A stretch of DNA of 64,000 nucleotides, from contig OZ245731.1 of assembly GCA_965227155.1 (NCBI GenBank), forward strand, positions 4,154,001-4,218,000, written 5' to 3'. The DNA comes from UBA6059 sp965227155. Its GTDB lineage: Bacteria; Bacteroidota; Bacteroidia; Cytophagales; Cyclobacteriaceae. The position numbers and the translations under genes were made by a program. Under the pieces are notes generated by a model. The model saw only the letters and a list, made by a program, of their open reading frames with translations, was not told the origin of the DNA and searched no databases. Shown piece after piece: positions 1 to 7,351 of this stretch (positions are counted from its first letter, which is position 1; the number at the start of each line of letters is the position of its first letter).

Positions 1-573
1 AGCGCCGATCAAAGATTTAGTAACCATTTGGTCGTATTCCAAACCTTGCGCGTTGACATATCTGACACTGCCTCCGTCAGCAATCTGACCTTCTACGCCA
101 GGTAGGGCTACTGTTTCAGTTGCAGGAAATACCTCTGCTACTTGAGCGCTAATCCAGCTTTCAAAATCAGCTTTTATTGCACTGGAAGCCACTGTGTTGG
201 AGGAAAAGAGGTCCCTGCTGGCAGCAACTTTACTTTTGATGCTCTTTGTCTCATTATTTAGCTCAGCTGAGCTGTAAGGAGATACATCTTCACCATTAGG
301 TCCTTCATTTCTATACCGAGCCAATAATAACTCCTCGGTAGCATCATCAAAGGCTTTTAATCCACTGGTAAGCTCTTCAGCCATTAAAATTCTGGCCGTC
401 TGACCACTGAAGCTTACTGTGGAGCTGCCGTCACGGGTAAAAACATAGCTGGTGGGTGTTTCTATGGTTACGTTTGGTTCATCTGCATCATCATTGCCAC
501 AAGAGCTGATTATAGTCGCACATGATAATAGAGCTGTTCCTATCTGGAGCCTGCTGTTAAGTAGGTTATTCAT
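1..573 (-). CDS. DUF4856-like lipoprotein, 3' end cut by window edge
   Basis: The reading frame is open from the ATG at 573 to the window edge, giving 191 codons without a stop, so the C-terminus is missing. The N-terminus has a hydrophobic stretch ending in a lipobox-like ISSCGNDD, which suggests export and lipidation. After a short acidic linker comes YVFTRDGSSTVSFSGQTARI, which resembles the start of DUF4856 proteins of Bacteroidota as I remember them. DUF4856 genes are often near imelysin and iron-uptake genes, but no such neighbour is visible because the downstream side is cut off. The family call rests on this opening motif only. Function is unknown; a cell-surface or periplasmic binding role is inferred. 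Confidence 0.6.
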   Translation of the reverse strand, partial: MNNLLNSRLQIGTALLSCATIISSCGNDDADEPNVTIETPTSYVFTRDGSSTVSFSGQTARILMAEELTSGLKAFDDATEELLLARYRNEGPNGEDVSPYSSAELNNETKSIKSKVAASRDLFSSNTVASSAIKADFESWISAQVAEVFPATETVALPGVEGQIADGGSVRYVNAQGLEYDQMVTKSLIGA

Positions 574-696
574 TCTAAACTATTTTAAATTAGATTTATT
601 CTAAATAGATAGCAATATTAGTAACGGAATGAAATTCAACCAAGCTTATTTAGACCTATTAAAAATAATTTTAGATGATTTTTGTCAGGAAAAAAT

Positions 697-1398
697 TCAG
701 TCTTTTAGATATACAAATCGCTCTAATCGGGCTAATTCTTTGTCATCCACATATTTACCGATTTCCCTTCTGAATTGCTCCATGCTTTGGTAAGGTCTGT
801 ATTCTTCAAACTCATGTAGCATACGCTCTCCTACACCGGGTATCGCCAGGATTTCGGCCTTGGTGGCAGTATTGAGTTCCACAGGTACAAACACAAATTG
901 CTCTAAACGTGCAACCTCCTCATCATCAACGTATTTGCCAATCTCCCTGCGAAACTGCTCAACTTTAAGGTAAGGGCGGTATTCTTCAAACTCATGGGCC
1001 ATTTTATCGCCAACACCTGGGATGAGCTTTATTTCCGCCTCTGGTGCTGTATTGAGATTGAGTTTCACAAAGACTTTGCTGTAGAGTTCAAGCCTCGCTT
1101 CAGGGGCAAAAAATTCAGCCACAGCCAGGTCAAAATCAGTCATATTTAGGAAAGGACGACTATCCAATACAGCCTGCACAGCTTCATCTGTCATGCCTTC
1201 AATGGCAGATAGCTCTTCAGCAGTAGCAAGGTTTGGATTGAGAAGCGCCGTAGTTGACACATCGGTAGCCGTTTCTTGCGCTGGTGTTTCGGTATTGGCT
1301 TCTGCTTCTTCTGCAGCTTGCTCTTGTGAGTTATTGGATTGGCACGCTGTAAAGGATAATGCACCTAACAAGAGTGCCTGAAGGATAAAATTTCTCAT
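697..1398 (-). CDS. Lipoprotein with repeated ComEA-type helix-hairpin-helix units
   Basis: This 233-residue protein begins with a signal peptide ending in the lipobox FTAC (Cys19), followed by an acidic linker. The rest is built from ComEA-like helix-hairpin-helix units: a divergent one (LLNPNLATAEELSAI, about 52-95) and two nearly identical units of about 58 residues (about 113-172 and 173-231). Each of the last two has LNTA...IPGVG followed by HEFEEYRPY and FRREIGKYVDD. Such hairpins usually bind DNA, but in an envelope lipoprotein they may instead serve protein contacts. The gene starts 2 nt after the stop of the membrane-protein gene at 1401-1823, so the two are probably co-transcribed. 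Its function is not known. Confidence 0.8.
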   Translation of the reverse strand: MRNFILQALLLGALSFTACQSNNSQEQAAEEAEANTETPAQETATDVSTTALLNPNLATAEELSAIEGMTDEAVQAVLDSRPFLNMTDFDLAVAEFFAPEARLELYSKVFVKLNLNTAPEAEIKLIPGVGDKMAHEFEEYRPYLKVEQFRREIGKYVDDEEVARLEQFVFVPVELNTATKAEILAIPGVGERMLHEFEEYRPYQSMEQFRREIGKYVDDKELARLERFVYLKD

Positions 1399-1400
1399 AA

Positions 1401-1823
1401 TTAATTATCTGTTTGATTTGATTGATATCTGATATAAATAATGCCAATAAGGCCAATGCCGATCATACTACCGGGCGCAAGGGCAGGGGTGGCTCCTTTT
1501 AGGGCTTCCCACCATAGTTCAATACCTGCTAATGACGGGTACATCTCTTGTTCAAATTCAAGATTAGCACTGAAATGCTGCCATGAACCAACAAAACCGC
1601 TGATTATGATCAACGCCATGGTGGCTAGAAAAGCGCTGTTTATGAACGTACTTGAGTAGAATATGCTGATAATACTAGTGATGAATCCTGTTCCGATTAA
1701 AACTAACGGAACGATTTGCCAGAAGTCCTCATAATGCTCCAGTAGGATCAACTCCACACCAATACCAACAAGCTGGATGAATAGGGTAGCTGTTATGAGT
1801 TTTCTGATAACCGGTTGATTCAT
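1401..1823 (-). CDS. Small multipass membrane protein, function unknown
   Basis: This is a hydrophobic protein of about 140 residues with roughly four predicted membrane segments (LITATLFIQLVGIGVELILL, IVPLVLIGTGFITSIISIFY, AFLATMALIIISGFVGSW, and a C-terminal MIGIGLIGIIYI). The frame can be extended to a TTG at 1874, but the ATG at 1823 is chosen because the extra 17 residues do not look like part of a membrane protein. It lies 2 nt upstream of the helix-hairpin-helix lipoprotein gene and is presumably its operon partner. No family was recognised. Confidence 0.65.
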   Translation of the reverse strand: MNQPVIRKLITATLFIQLVGIGVELILLEHYEDFWQIVPLVLIGTGFITSIISIFYSSTFINSAFLATMALIIISGFVGSWQHFSANLEFEQEMYPSLAGIELWWEALKGATPALAPGSMIGIGLIGIIYIRYQSNQTDN

Positions 1824-1874
1824 GGTAGGTGTAATCGCTTTGCCCTGCAATATTAGCAGAGCGCAAAACTTCAA

Positions 1875-2301
1875 ACAACTTTATTTAGAATTAATATAAA
1901 TAAAATCCTCAAATGAGCTTCTCGAGTCAGGCGGTAATCTGACTCTGATTGGTAACCTAAACTTCATTCCGGTCTGACTATCGTCTGACCTTGAAGCTGT
2001 TGTGATTAAATTTTACCACAAAGAGCCTCAAAGACTTCACAGAGGTATACAAAGAGAAGGTTTGTGATTCTTTGTATATTCTAGGTGCAGACCTGTGCTA
2101 TAACCAAAGCTCCAAAAAGAATTCATTCCTCATCACCCATTACCCATTCTTCATTACTAATCACCAATCACTCATTCCTTATTTAATTACTCATTACCCA
2201 TTACTAATTACCTATTCCTCATTACTAATCACCAATCACTCATTCTTCATCACTAATTACTAATTCTTCATTCCTCATCACACATTACTAATTATCAATT
2301 A
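1875..2301. other. Intergenic region, 427 nt, mostly repeats
   Basis: No gene is supported here. From about 1930 to 1990 there are short direct repeats of GTCTGAC. From about 2011 to 2057 there is a partial inverted copy of the dispersed repeat found at 12465 and 13412, and from 2125 on the region is a heptamer array. The open frame at 2072-2263 is a by-product of that array. Confidence 0.8.
2011..2057 (-). repeat. Partial copy of the 172-175 bp dispersed repeat, inverted
   Basis: Read on the minus strand, this segment matches the second half of the repeats at 12465-12636 and 13412-13586: a CTTTG...ACCTCTG block, then a degenerate middle, then CTTTGTGGTAAA. The first half, with the GCCGAGCGCCAGTCGAGG block, is absent here. 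It is therefore a separate half-element in the opposite orientation. Confidence 0.7.
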
Positions 2302-2304
2302 TCA
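2125..2304. repeat. Degenerate heptanucleotide tandem array, about 26 units, G-free on + strand
   Basis: The sequence divides into consecutive 7-mers such as ATTCCTC, ATCACCC, ATTACCC, ATTACTA and ATCACCA, in phase from 2125 to 2304 apart from one 12-nt unit at 2181-2192. The + strand contains no G over 180 nt. On the minus strand, which is the coding strand of the adjacent DUF427 gene, the units read like TAGTAAT, GAGTGAT and GGTGATT, and the first unit begins with that gene's TGA stop codon (2304-2302). Confidence 0.9.
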
Positions 2305-2766
2305 CCATCCCCATGTGCCCGGAGCACCTTTAAAAGGTCCTTTGATATTGCTGGTGATCCATCCGCCATAAAAATCGCCTTCCTGAGCCGTAGCTATTTC
2401 ATCATTGACCAGGCATTGATCCAATTTGGAGGCATAAAACACATAATGGTCAGCTAAAGCTTCAAAGCCCTTTCTTGGTGAGGGGTAATGCCATCCTACA
2501 TTCTTGATAACCCGGTCGTTTTTTACCCAATCCACATAAGCAGCTTTGCCTTTGAACTCACAAAAAGTCTGGTGAGTGTTGGGTCTTAAAAAGTCAAATA
2601 CCACATCATTTTTTGGGATGTAATAGGTGGGTGGGTGACTGGTCTCCATCAATTTGATTGCCTTGTTACTATCTGCCAGCAATGAACCATCATGGATTAT
2701 CCTGATATGTCCGCTGAAAAGCTCCCACTTTGGGGGTCTTGGGTAATCCCATACTGATTCTTTCAT
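2302..2766 (-). CDS. DUF427 family protein
   Basis: The 154-residue protein has the features of the DUF427 (PF04248) family: an N-terminal ESVWDYPRPP segment, then HPPTYYIP and FCEFKGKAAY, and a C-terminal YGGWITSNIKGPFKG followed by GTWGW. It has no signal peptide or membrane segment, so it is predicted cytosolic. The biochemical role of the family is not established. Its start overlaps the end of the upstream CPXCG gene by 4 nt, so the two are translationally coupled. Its stop codon is the first triplet of the heptamer array downstream. Confidence 0.85.
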   Translation of the reverse strand: MKESVWDYPRPPKWELFSGHIRIIHDGSLLADSNKAIKLMETSHPPTYYIPKNDVVFDFLRPNTHQTFCEFKGKAAYVDWVKNDRVIKNVGWHYPSPRKGFEALADHYVFYASKLDQCLVNDEIATAQEGDFYGGWITSNIKGPFKGAPGTWGW

Positions 2767-2951
2767 TGTTCTATCGATTGAGCATCAAACATGGCTAAGT
2801 CTTCGCCTTCAAAAGCATAGCTTATTTCTATGGGGTTGCAGCATACTTCACAATCTTCAATATAGGCCTGTGTTTGCTGATGTGGCTCCAGTATCATGGA
2901 AATGTCGGCACCACAGTATGGACAATTGAAGAAATGTTCGTAAGTCAGCAT
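2763..2951 (-). CDS. CPXCG-motif cysteine-rich small protein
   Basis: This 62-residue protein carries two cysteine pairs, CPYCG near residue 10 and CEVCC near residue 35, followed by NPIEISY. This is the pattern of the short CPXCG-motif proteins, which probably bind one zinc or iron ion. The tail is acidic. It overlaps the start of the DUF427 gene by 4 nt, pointing to a two-gene operon. The function is unknown. Confidence 0.85.
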   Translation of the reverse strand: MLTYEHFFNCPYCGADISMILEPHQQTQAYIEDCEVCCNPIEISYAFEGEDLAMFDAQSIEQ

Positions 2952-2992
2952 AGTGGCATAACAGCCAAATGGGCCATGATGTTGGGCGGTGA

Positions 2993-4108
2993 TTAATTTT
3001 GTAATGCCTCTGCCATCAAGATGACGCAGGCATTGTAATAATCCGAGCTATTGTACCGCTGCACTGGGGTAGAATTATCATAAAATAGGAAAACCCGCCA
3101 ATCCTTTGGAATTACGATCATTGCTTTTTTTTCATCTTTATCTTGCATGTGCCTGTAGTCCGGTACGGCGATGTAGGCATTGATACCCGCTGCCACAGGT
3201 ATCGGCTGACCATTGGGTAAAAGTAGTCCGGCTTCTCTGTGGGCGTACAGTGACTTTTTGCGGTTGCTACCAATCTGATTTACGTTGAGGTTGCCAGGAT
3301 TTAAGATCTCTCGGCCTACTTTTTCACCGGCATCCCAACCATGCTTAGCAAGGAAATAGGCTGCTGAATGGGCGCCATCTGCAAAATTTTCCCATATATC
3401 AATTCGGCCGTCTCCATCTCCATCTTTACCATATTGCCTTAGCGCAGCAGGCATAAATTGAAACAGACCGGAAGCCCCAAGGTAGTTGGCCTGCTGTTCT
3501 TTTTCCATATGGCCCTGTTGATACAGGTGCAGTGCATCCGTAAAATACTGAAGGAATTCCCGCTTACGTTGGGCTTTCCACTTGCTGGTGGTGGGATCGG
3601 TGATATAAGCAACAGTAGCAGTACTTTCAAATATGCTGTAGCTGCCGGTATTGGTGCCATAACTGCTTTCCATGGCAAATTTGGTTATGATGATGGCAGG
3701 AGGGATACCATATTGTTCCTGTATATCTGCCAGCACATCTTTATGCTTCTCCAGCAGCATTTTTCCTTCTTCAATACGTTCATCTTTAATGAAAATATTG
3801 AGGTAGCGATCAAGATCCATCCGGCTTTCTACCTTTCTGCTATCGCGTTTGAAGCATTCCTCACAAAATTGGATTTCCGGCAAAATGGCATCCAAAGTTT
3901 CCTGCTTGATACCATCTTTTCGTGCATAATCAGCCATTTCACCATTAAGCCAATCCTGAAAACCCGGCTGCAGGGATTCCATTTTCTGCTGCAATGCCTG
4001 GTCTTCGTCGGAGGAATTTTCCTGGGCTACTATACTTTGGCTTAAAAAGATGAATTTGATAAGTAGTAAAAGTGAAAAACTGCTTTTGGGTAATCTTTTG
4101 TTAATCAT
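2993..4108 (-). CDS. MltB-like lytic murein transglycosylase
   Basis: This exported enzyme of 371 residues has a signal peptide (residues 1-28, ending SIVAQ) and a lytic transglycosylase fold of the MltB (SLT_2, GH103) type, expected to cleave peptidoglycan with formation of 1,6-anhydromuramic acid. The likely catalytic glutamate is E147 in FAMESSYG, followed by the typical GASGLFQFMP block (about 211-220). A DGDGDGRIDIWE stretch (about 229-240) matches the EF-hand-like calcium site of MltB. The C-terminal part lacks an obvious peptidoglycan-binding repeat. There is no lipobox, so it is probably soluble in the periplasm. It is transcribed with the same orientation as the CPXCG gene, 41 nt upstream of it. 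Confidence 0.88.
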   Translation of the reverse strand: MINKRLPKSSFSLLLLIKFIFLSQSIVAQENSSDEDQALQQKMESLQPGFQDWLNGEMADYARKDGIKQETLDAILPEIQFCEECFKRDSRKVESRMDLDRYLNIFIKDERIEEGKMLLEKHKDVLADIQEQYGIPPAIIITKFAMESSYGTNTGSYSIFESTATVAYITDPTTSKWKAQRKREFLQYFTDALHLYQQGHMEKEQQANYLGASGLFQFMPAALRQYGKDGDGDGRIDIWENFADGAHSAAYFLAKHGWDAGEKVGREILNPGNLNVNQIGSNRKKSLYAHREAGLLLPNGQPIPVAAGINAYIAVPDYRHMQDKDEKKAMIVIPKDWRVFLFYDNSTPVQRYNSSDYYNACVILMAEALQN

Positions 4109-4165
4109 TAAATGACTTTAGAATTTTTTGTAATAAATTGATTTAAAAGTATTTAAGTATTACCA

Positions 4166-4381
4166 ATGGATTTAAATCAATTCAACGAATTTAGAAAGAA
4201 AATAGAAAGTCGTTTGAACCAAATGGATACAAAGATTTCATTCTTACACAACGGGTTAAAAGGTTTGGCTCAATCACACAAAGGGTTTCAGGAGGAAATG
4301 ACAGGTTTTATGTCATTTATGGCTGATGGATTAGCTGATCATGAGAAAAGGATTTCTGATTTGGAGAGGAGAAATGGATAA
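4166..4381 (+). CDS. Small predicted coiled-coil protein
   Basis: A 71-residue, highly charged, mostly helical protein of the form MDLNQFNEFRKKIESRLNQ..., ending HEKRISDLERRNG. The heptad-like spacing of hydrophobic residues suggests a short coiled coil. No family was recognised. It is divergent from the transglycosylase gene, 57 nt away. Low-complexity composition makes it only moderately convincing as a gene. Confidence 0.5.
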   Translation: MDLNQFNEFRKKIESRLNQMDTKISFLHNGLKGLAQSHKGFQEEMTGFMSFMADGLADHEKRISDLERRNG

Positions 4382-4510
4382 TTTTTTCTAGGACGAACGC
4401 GATGCAATCGCGCTCGAACTATATCGAACCACGATAGCGCGCGTTTCCAAACGCGTGCCGACAAAGAATCTGTCTCAATTCTAAAAACGAACGCGCTCGA
4501 ACAATAAATA
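4382..4510. repeat. GC-rich palindromic intergenic repeat (REP-like), composite
   Basis: This stretch is far richer in CpG than its surroundings. It contains a hairpin CGCGAT-gca-ATCGCG near 4398, a second hairpin GCGTTT-cc-AAACGC inside the 22-nt block 4437-4458, and a shortened second copy of the CGAACGCG..CTCGAAC motif near 4486. The 22-nt block recurs exactly at 6081-6102. No coding potential is convincing here. Confidence 0.8.
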
Positions 4511-4655
4511 GGATCACCATATTGCCTTTTCACAAAATCAAATACCCATGACACATGATTGCTGCAAGCCTGATGTAATGCAGTAAAGCTGAGCTTTGTG
4601 GATCTTAATTTTGTCACTGATACAACTCCAGAATAGGAATTTGTCATACTGATCT

Positions 4656-5426
4656 ATGAAGCGCATAATCACCCTAATTTTCATGCTCTCTGTTTTTTGC
4701 TCAGCCCATGCGCAAACAGAAAAAGTTTATCATCATAATCCACAGTTTTGGTGGAGTGTGAATACCACCGCCAGAATGACCGACAAATGGGGTGCGATAG
4801 CCGATCTGCATATTCGCAGGACTGATTTCATGAGTACTTCTAATTTTTACTTCGCCAGGATTGGTGCTGCCTATTGGGCCACAGACAAGCTAACCCTGGT
4901 GGGTGGATATGCGCATCTATGGTTAAACCGGCCTTTGGAAGGTGGTGGTAGTGTCTACCAAAATGAAAACAGGGTCTACCAGCAGGCACAGTGGCGTACC
5001 AAAGAGGGGCGTGTTACCTTCGTTTCCAGGGTTAGAAATGAACAACGCTGGCATGAGGTGCTTAATCCTGAGGGTACGGTAAATCGAATCAGGTTTTCCA
5101 ATCGAGTCAGATTTCTCTTTTCGGTAAATATTCCGATTTTCGAAAATCCCAAGCTACCGACCATCTCTGTGGCAGATGAAATGCTGATTCATTTTGGAAA
5201 AGATATTGTTTATAATGCCCTCGATCAGAATAGAACTTTTCTCGGCATCAAACAAAAACTTGCCAAAAACCTGAGTTTCGATTTGGGCTACACGCTGGTC
5301 TACCAGCAGCGCTTTTCAGGCTATGAATATGATATGAACCATACACTGCGCTTTTTCTTCTATTTTTCGCCGGACTTCAGAAAAGACAAAGATGGGCCGC
5401 ATTATAGCATACCGGGTGATGAGTGA
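4656..5426 (+). CDS. DUF2490 family outer-membrane protein
   Basis: The 256-residue protein has a signal peptide (about 1-19, ending SAHAQ) followed by alternating amphipathic strands rich in aromatic residues, consistent with a small outer-membrane beta-barrel. The pattern QFWWSVNTTARMTDKWGAIA near the start and LTLVGGYAHLWLN, FSNRVRF and FLGIKQKL further on match the DUF2490 family, common in Bacteroidota. Its function is unknown. It stands alone on the plus strand between two copies of a palindromic repeat. Confidence 0.8.
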   Translation: MKRIITLIFMLSVFCSAHAQTEKVYHHNPQFWWSVNTTARMTDKWGAIADLHIRRTDFMSTSNFYFARIGAAYWATDKLTLVGGYAHLWLNRPLEGGGSVYQNENRVYQQAQWRTKEGRVTFVSRVRNEQRWHEVLNPEGTVNRIRFSNRVRFLFSVNIPIFENPKLPTISVADEMLIHFGKDIVYNALDQNRTFLGIKQKLAKNLSFDLGYTLVYQQRFSGYEYDMNHTLRFFFYFSPDFRKDKDGPHYSIPGDE

Positions 5427-5486
5427 TCTACAATGAATAAATACACCGGATAGCGCACTTTACAAAAGGTATGCTTTCAAAGAAAC

Positions 5487-5744
5487 CTATCCATAATGAA
5501 ACCTGCATTTTACGATCCAGATTTCGGTATTGGTCACTTTGTAAATTAACCTGTGTTCATGATCTATTCTTCTCGACCAATATCCTCTATATTTATGCTT
5601 TAAAGGTTCCGGTTTTCCTAGACCCTCAAAAGGAGATCTTACAATGTCTTTGATGAGCTTATTGATCCGGGCTAAGATTTTCTTATCTGTATTTTGCCAG
5701 TACAAATAATCTTCCCAGGACTCGTCCACAAAGCACAGTTTCAT
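5487..5744 (-). CDS. yoeB: YoeB family toxin (Txe/YoeB mRNA interferase)
   Basis: An 85-residue toxin matching YoeB along its whole length. The residues known to matter in E. coli YoeB are all present at the same positions: E46, R59, R65, H83 and Y84 (EPLKH, YWSRRIDHEHRL and the C-terminal CRFHYG). Enzymes of this family cut mRNA at the ribosomal A site during translation. The start codon overlaps the antitoxin stop by 4 nt, the usual coupling of this module. It appears intact. Confidence 0.95.
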   Translation of the reverse strand: MKLCFVDESWEDYLYWQNTDKKILARINKLIKDIVRSPFEGLGKPEPLKHKYRGYWSRRIDHEHRLIYKVTNTEIWIVKCRFHYG

Positions 5745-5995
5745 TCTTCCAATAACTCTTTTTCAAAAGATTGCCCTTTCTGGAATTTTGCTATGGCAGT
5801 ATCTAATCGCTTCTCATTGGCAGCTGATGATAATTCATGTGCTGTTGCCTGCAGGCTGTTATATTCCTCCAACGACATTATCACAACACCCGATTCTTTA
5901 CCTCTATTGATAATCAAGGTTTCAAAATTAAGGGTAACCTTGTCAAGATAGGATTTAATATCTTTTCTGAAATTTGAAATCGTTGTAGTTATCAT
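5741..5995 (-). CDS. yefM: YefM/Phd family antitoxin
   Basis: The 84-residue protein has the YefM/Phd N-terminal DNA-binding fold (MITTTISNFRKDIKSYLDKV, then ESGVVIMSLEEYNSLQAT) and an acidic C-terminal tail that would wrap the toxin. It neutralises YoeB and, with it, represses the operon. It is the first gene of the pair. Candidate binding sites with TGTACA cores lie directly upstream of the start codon at 5995. Confidence 0.93.
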   Translation of the reverse strand: MITTTISNFRKDIKSYLDKVTLNFETLIINRGKESGVVIMSLEEYNSLQATAHELSSAANEKRLDTAIAKFQKGQSFEKELLEE

Positions 5996-6025
5996 GGTAC
6001 AAATATATGTACATTAATTTGTACA
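5996..6025 (-). promoter_or_regulatory. Candidate YefM-YoeB operator: TGTACA cores with 12-bp spacing
   Basis: Two perfect TGTACA palindromes at 6008-6013 and 6020-6025 and one near-match GGTACA at 5996-6001 are spaced exactly 12 bp apart, just upstream of yefM. E. coli YefM-YoeB is known to bind paired palindromes with TGTACA cores. The motif, spacing and position make autoregulation very likely. Confidence 0.82.
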
Positions 6026-6080
6026 AAATTAAATTCGATACGTTTTTATAATAATGAATCAATTTCACCTAAACTCGTTG

Positions 6081-6102
6081 GCGCGCGTTTCCAAACGCGT
6101 GC
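6081..6102. repeat. Second copy of the 22-nt palindromic repeat
   Basis: Identical to 4437-4458: GCGC followed by CGCGTTTCCAAACGCG-type palindrome and TGC. It lies between the yefM operator and the end of hutI, 1.6 kb from the first copy. Confidence 0.85.
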
Positions 6103-6110
6103 TTACAACC

Positions 6111-7346
6111 TCAAATCAGCTTCCCACTTTTCCAGACCATACTAGGCTTCAACTTGCCCTGATGCCATAGGATATCCTGGTAATTGTCTGTTTCAAAGCC
6201 GATGAAATCTGCCTCAAAACTGGGGGATAAAATGCCTCTATCTTCTATGCGTAAAGCATGCGCAGCTCTATAGGTTAATCCGGCCAATACCTCTGCATTG
6301 CTCAACTTTTCGTAGCTGCCTAGCACGGAGGCCTGCATCAATAGATCGCCCATAGGTGCCGATCCGGGGTTCCAGTCGCTGGCAATGGCCACACAGGCCC
6401 CAGCATCTAAAAGCTTCCGAGTGGGCGTAAACGCACAGCCCAGACCCATTGAAGCACCGGGCAGGGCAGTAGCCACCGTATCGGATTTAGCCAGGTATGC
6501 AATTTCGGTATCGCCACAAACCTCGAGGTGATCCACACTCACAGCACCTACATCTACTGCAACCTTCGATCCACCGACAGTGAACTGATCGCCGTGTACG
6601 GTGATGTCAAAACCAAGGTCCCTAGCTCGTTGCAAAAAGGGCATAGCCTCCTGGGGGCTAAAAGCAGATTGTTCTATGAAAATATCAATTCTGTTGGCTA
6701 AGTGTTCCGTCTGAATTTCAGGGAGCAGATGTGCTATGATCCAGTTCAAATAATCAGTTGGACTTTTGCTGAAGTCCTTCGGAAGCATATGTGCTGCTAA
6801 ACAGGTTGGTACCAGGGTAGCAGCAGTGTCTTTTTGTGCACGTGTAATGGCTCGCAGCATTTTTAATTCTGCCTCCAGGTTGAGACCATATCCGGATTTC
6901 ACTTCTATGGTTGTTACGCCTTCCAGCGAATGTCTTTGAGCTCTTTGGGCAGTTAAATCAGCCAAAGTAGGCAGATCGGTTTGCCTTGTTTGCTGTACCG
7001 TATCCCAAATGCCGCCACCAGCCCTGGCGATCTCAAGATAAGTAGCGCCACTATTCCGCAGTGCGTAATCCTGTGCGCGTTTGCCACCAAAGCAAATATG
7101 GGTATGACTATCTATAAATCCCGGTAGCACCACCATGGTCTGATTGATCTCAAGGATTTCAACATAGGATGAATCGGCTTCTTTCACCAGCTTGTTAAAA
7201 TCACCAACCTTCTTAATACGCTGACCTTCAACCTGCAAGCCTGCATTTTTGAGGATAGGCAATTGCGAATCCTTTAAAGGCCCCTTAAGCGGTAATGCTT
7301 CCATGGTGAGTACCTGTGTAAAAGGGCCAATTATTTTAGTGGGCAT
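6111..7346 (-). CDS. hutI: Imidazolonepropionase
   Basis: HutI hydrolyses 4-imidazolone-5-propanoate to N-formimidoyl-L-glutamate, the third step of histidine degradation. The 411 residues have the amidohydrolase fold with the metal-binding HxH pair H81/H83 (GFIDSHTHICFGG), the TTIEVKSGYGL substrate segment, and the later HGDQF and ASDWNPGS motifs with the expected metal ligands. Length is normal for the family. It is the last gene of the hut operon, beginning 5 nt after hutU ends. No formimidoylglutamase gene follows. Confidence 0.95.
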   Translation of the reverse strand: MPTKIIGPFTQVLTMEALPLKGPLKDSQLPILKNAGLQVEGQRIKKVGDFNKLVKEADSSYVEILEINQTMVVLPGFIDSHTHICFGGKRAQDYALRNSGATYLEIARAGGGIWDTVQQTRQTDLPTLADLTAQRAQRHSLEGVTTIEVKSGYGLNLEAELKMLRAITRAQKDTAATLVPTCLAAHMLPKDFSKSPTDYLNWIIAHLLPEIQTEHLANRIDIFIEQSAFSPQEAMPFLQRARDLGFDITVHGDQFTVGGSKVAVDVGAVSVDHLEVCGDTEIAYLAKSDTVATALPGASMGLGCAFTPTRKLLDAGACVAIASDWNPGSAPMGDLLMQASVLGSYEKLSNAEVLAGLTYRAAHALRIEDRGILSPSFEADFIGFETDNYQDILWHQGKLKPSMVWKSGKLI

Positions 7347-7351
7347 GGCTA

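Noticed and set aside
2072..2263. 63-residue plus-strand open frame with repeated SLITHYP/FFIT peptides
   Set aside because: It is produced by the heptamer array, which lacks stop codons on the plus strand. The peptide is low-complexity and no start signal is seen.
2125..2304. Possible CRISPR array
   Set aside because: The period is 7 nt with no unique spacers, so this is a tandem microsatellite-like array rather than CRISPR.
3458..4045. Long 195-residue open frame antisense to the MltB-like gene
   Set aside because: It is a shadow of a well-supported gene with clear catalytic motifs on the other strand.
4339..4647. 102-residue minus-strand open frame upstream of the DUF2490 gene
   Set aside because: Half of it lies in the palindromic repeat and the rest shows no family resemblance or plausible start; considered a chance frame, although a decayed transposase remnant cannot be excluded.
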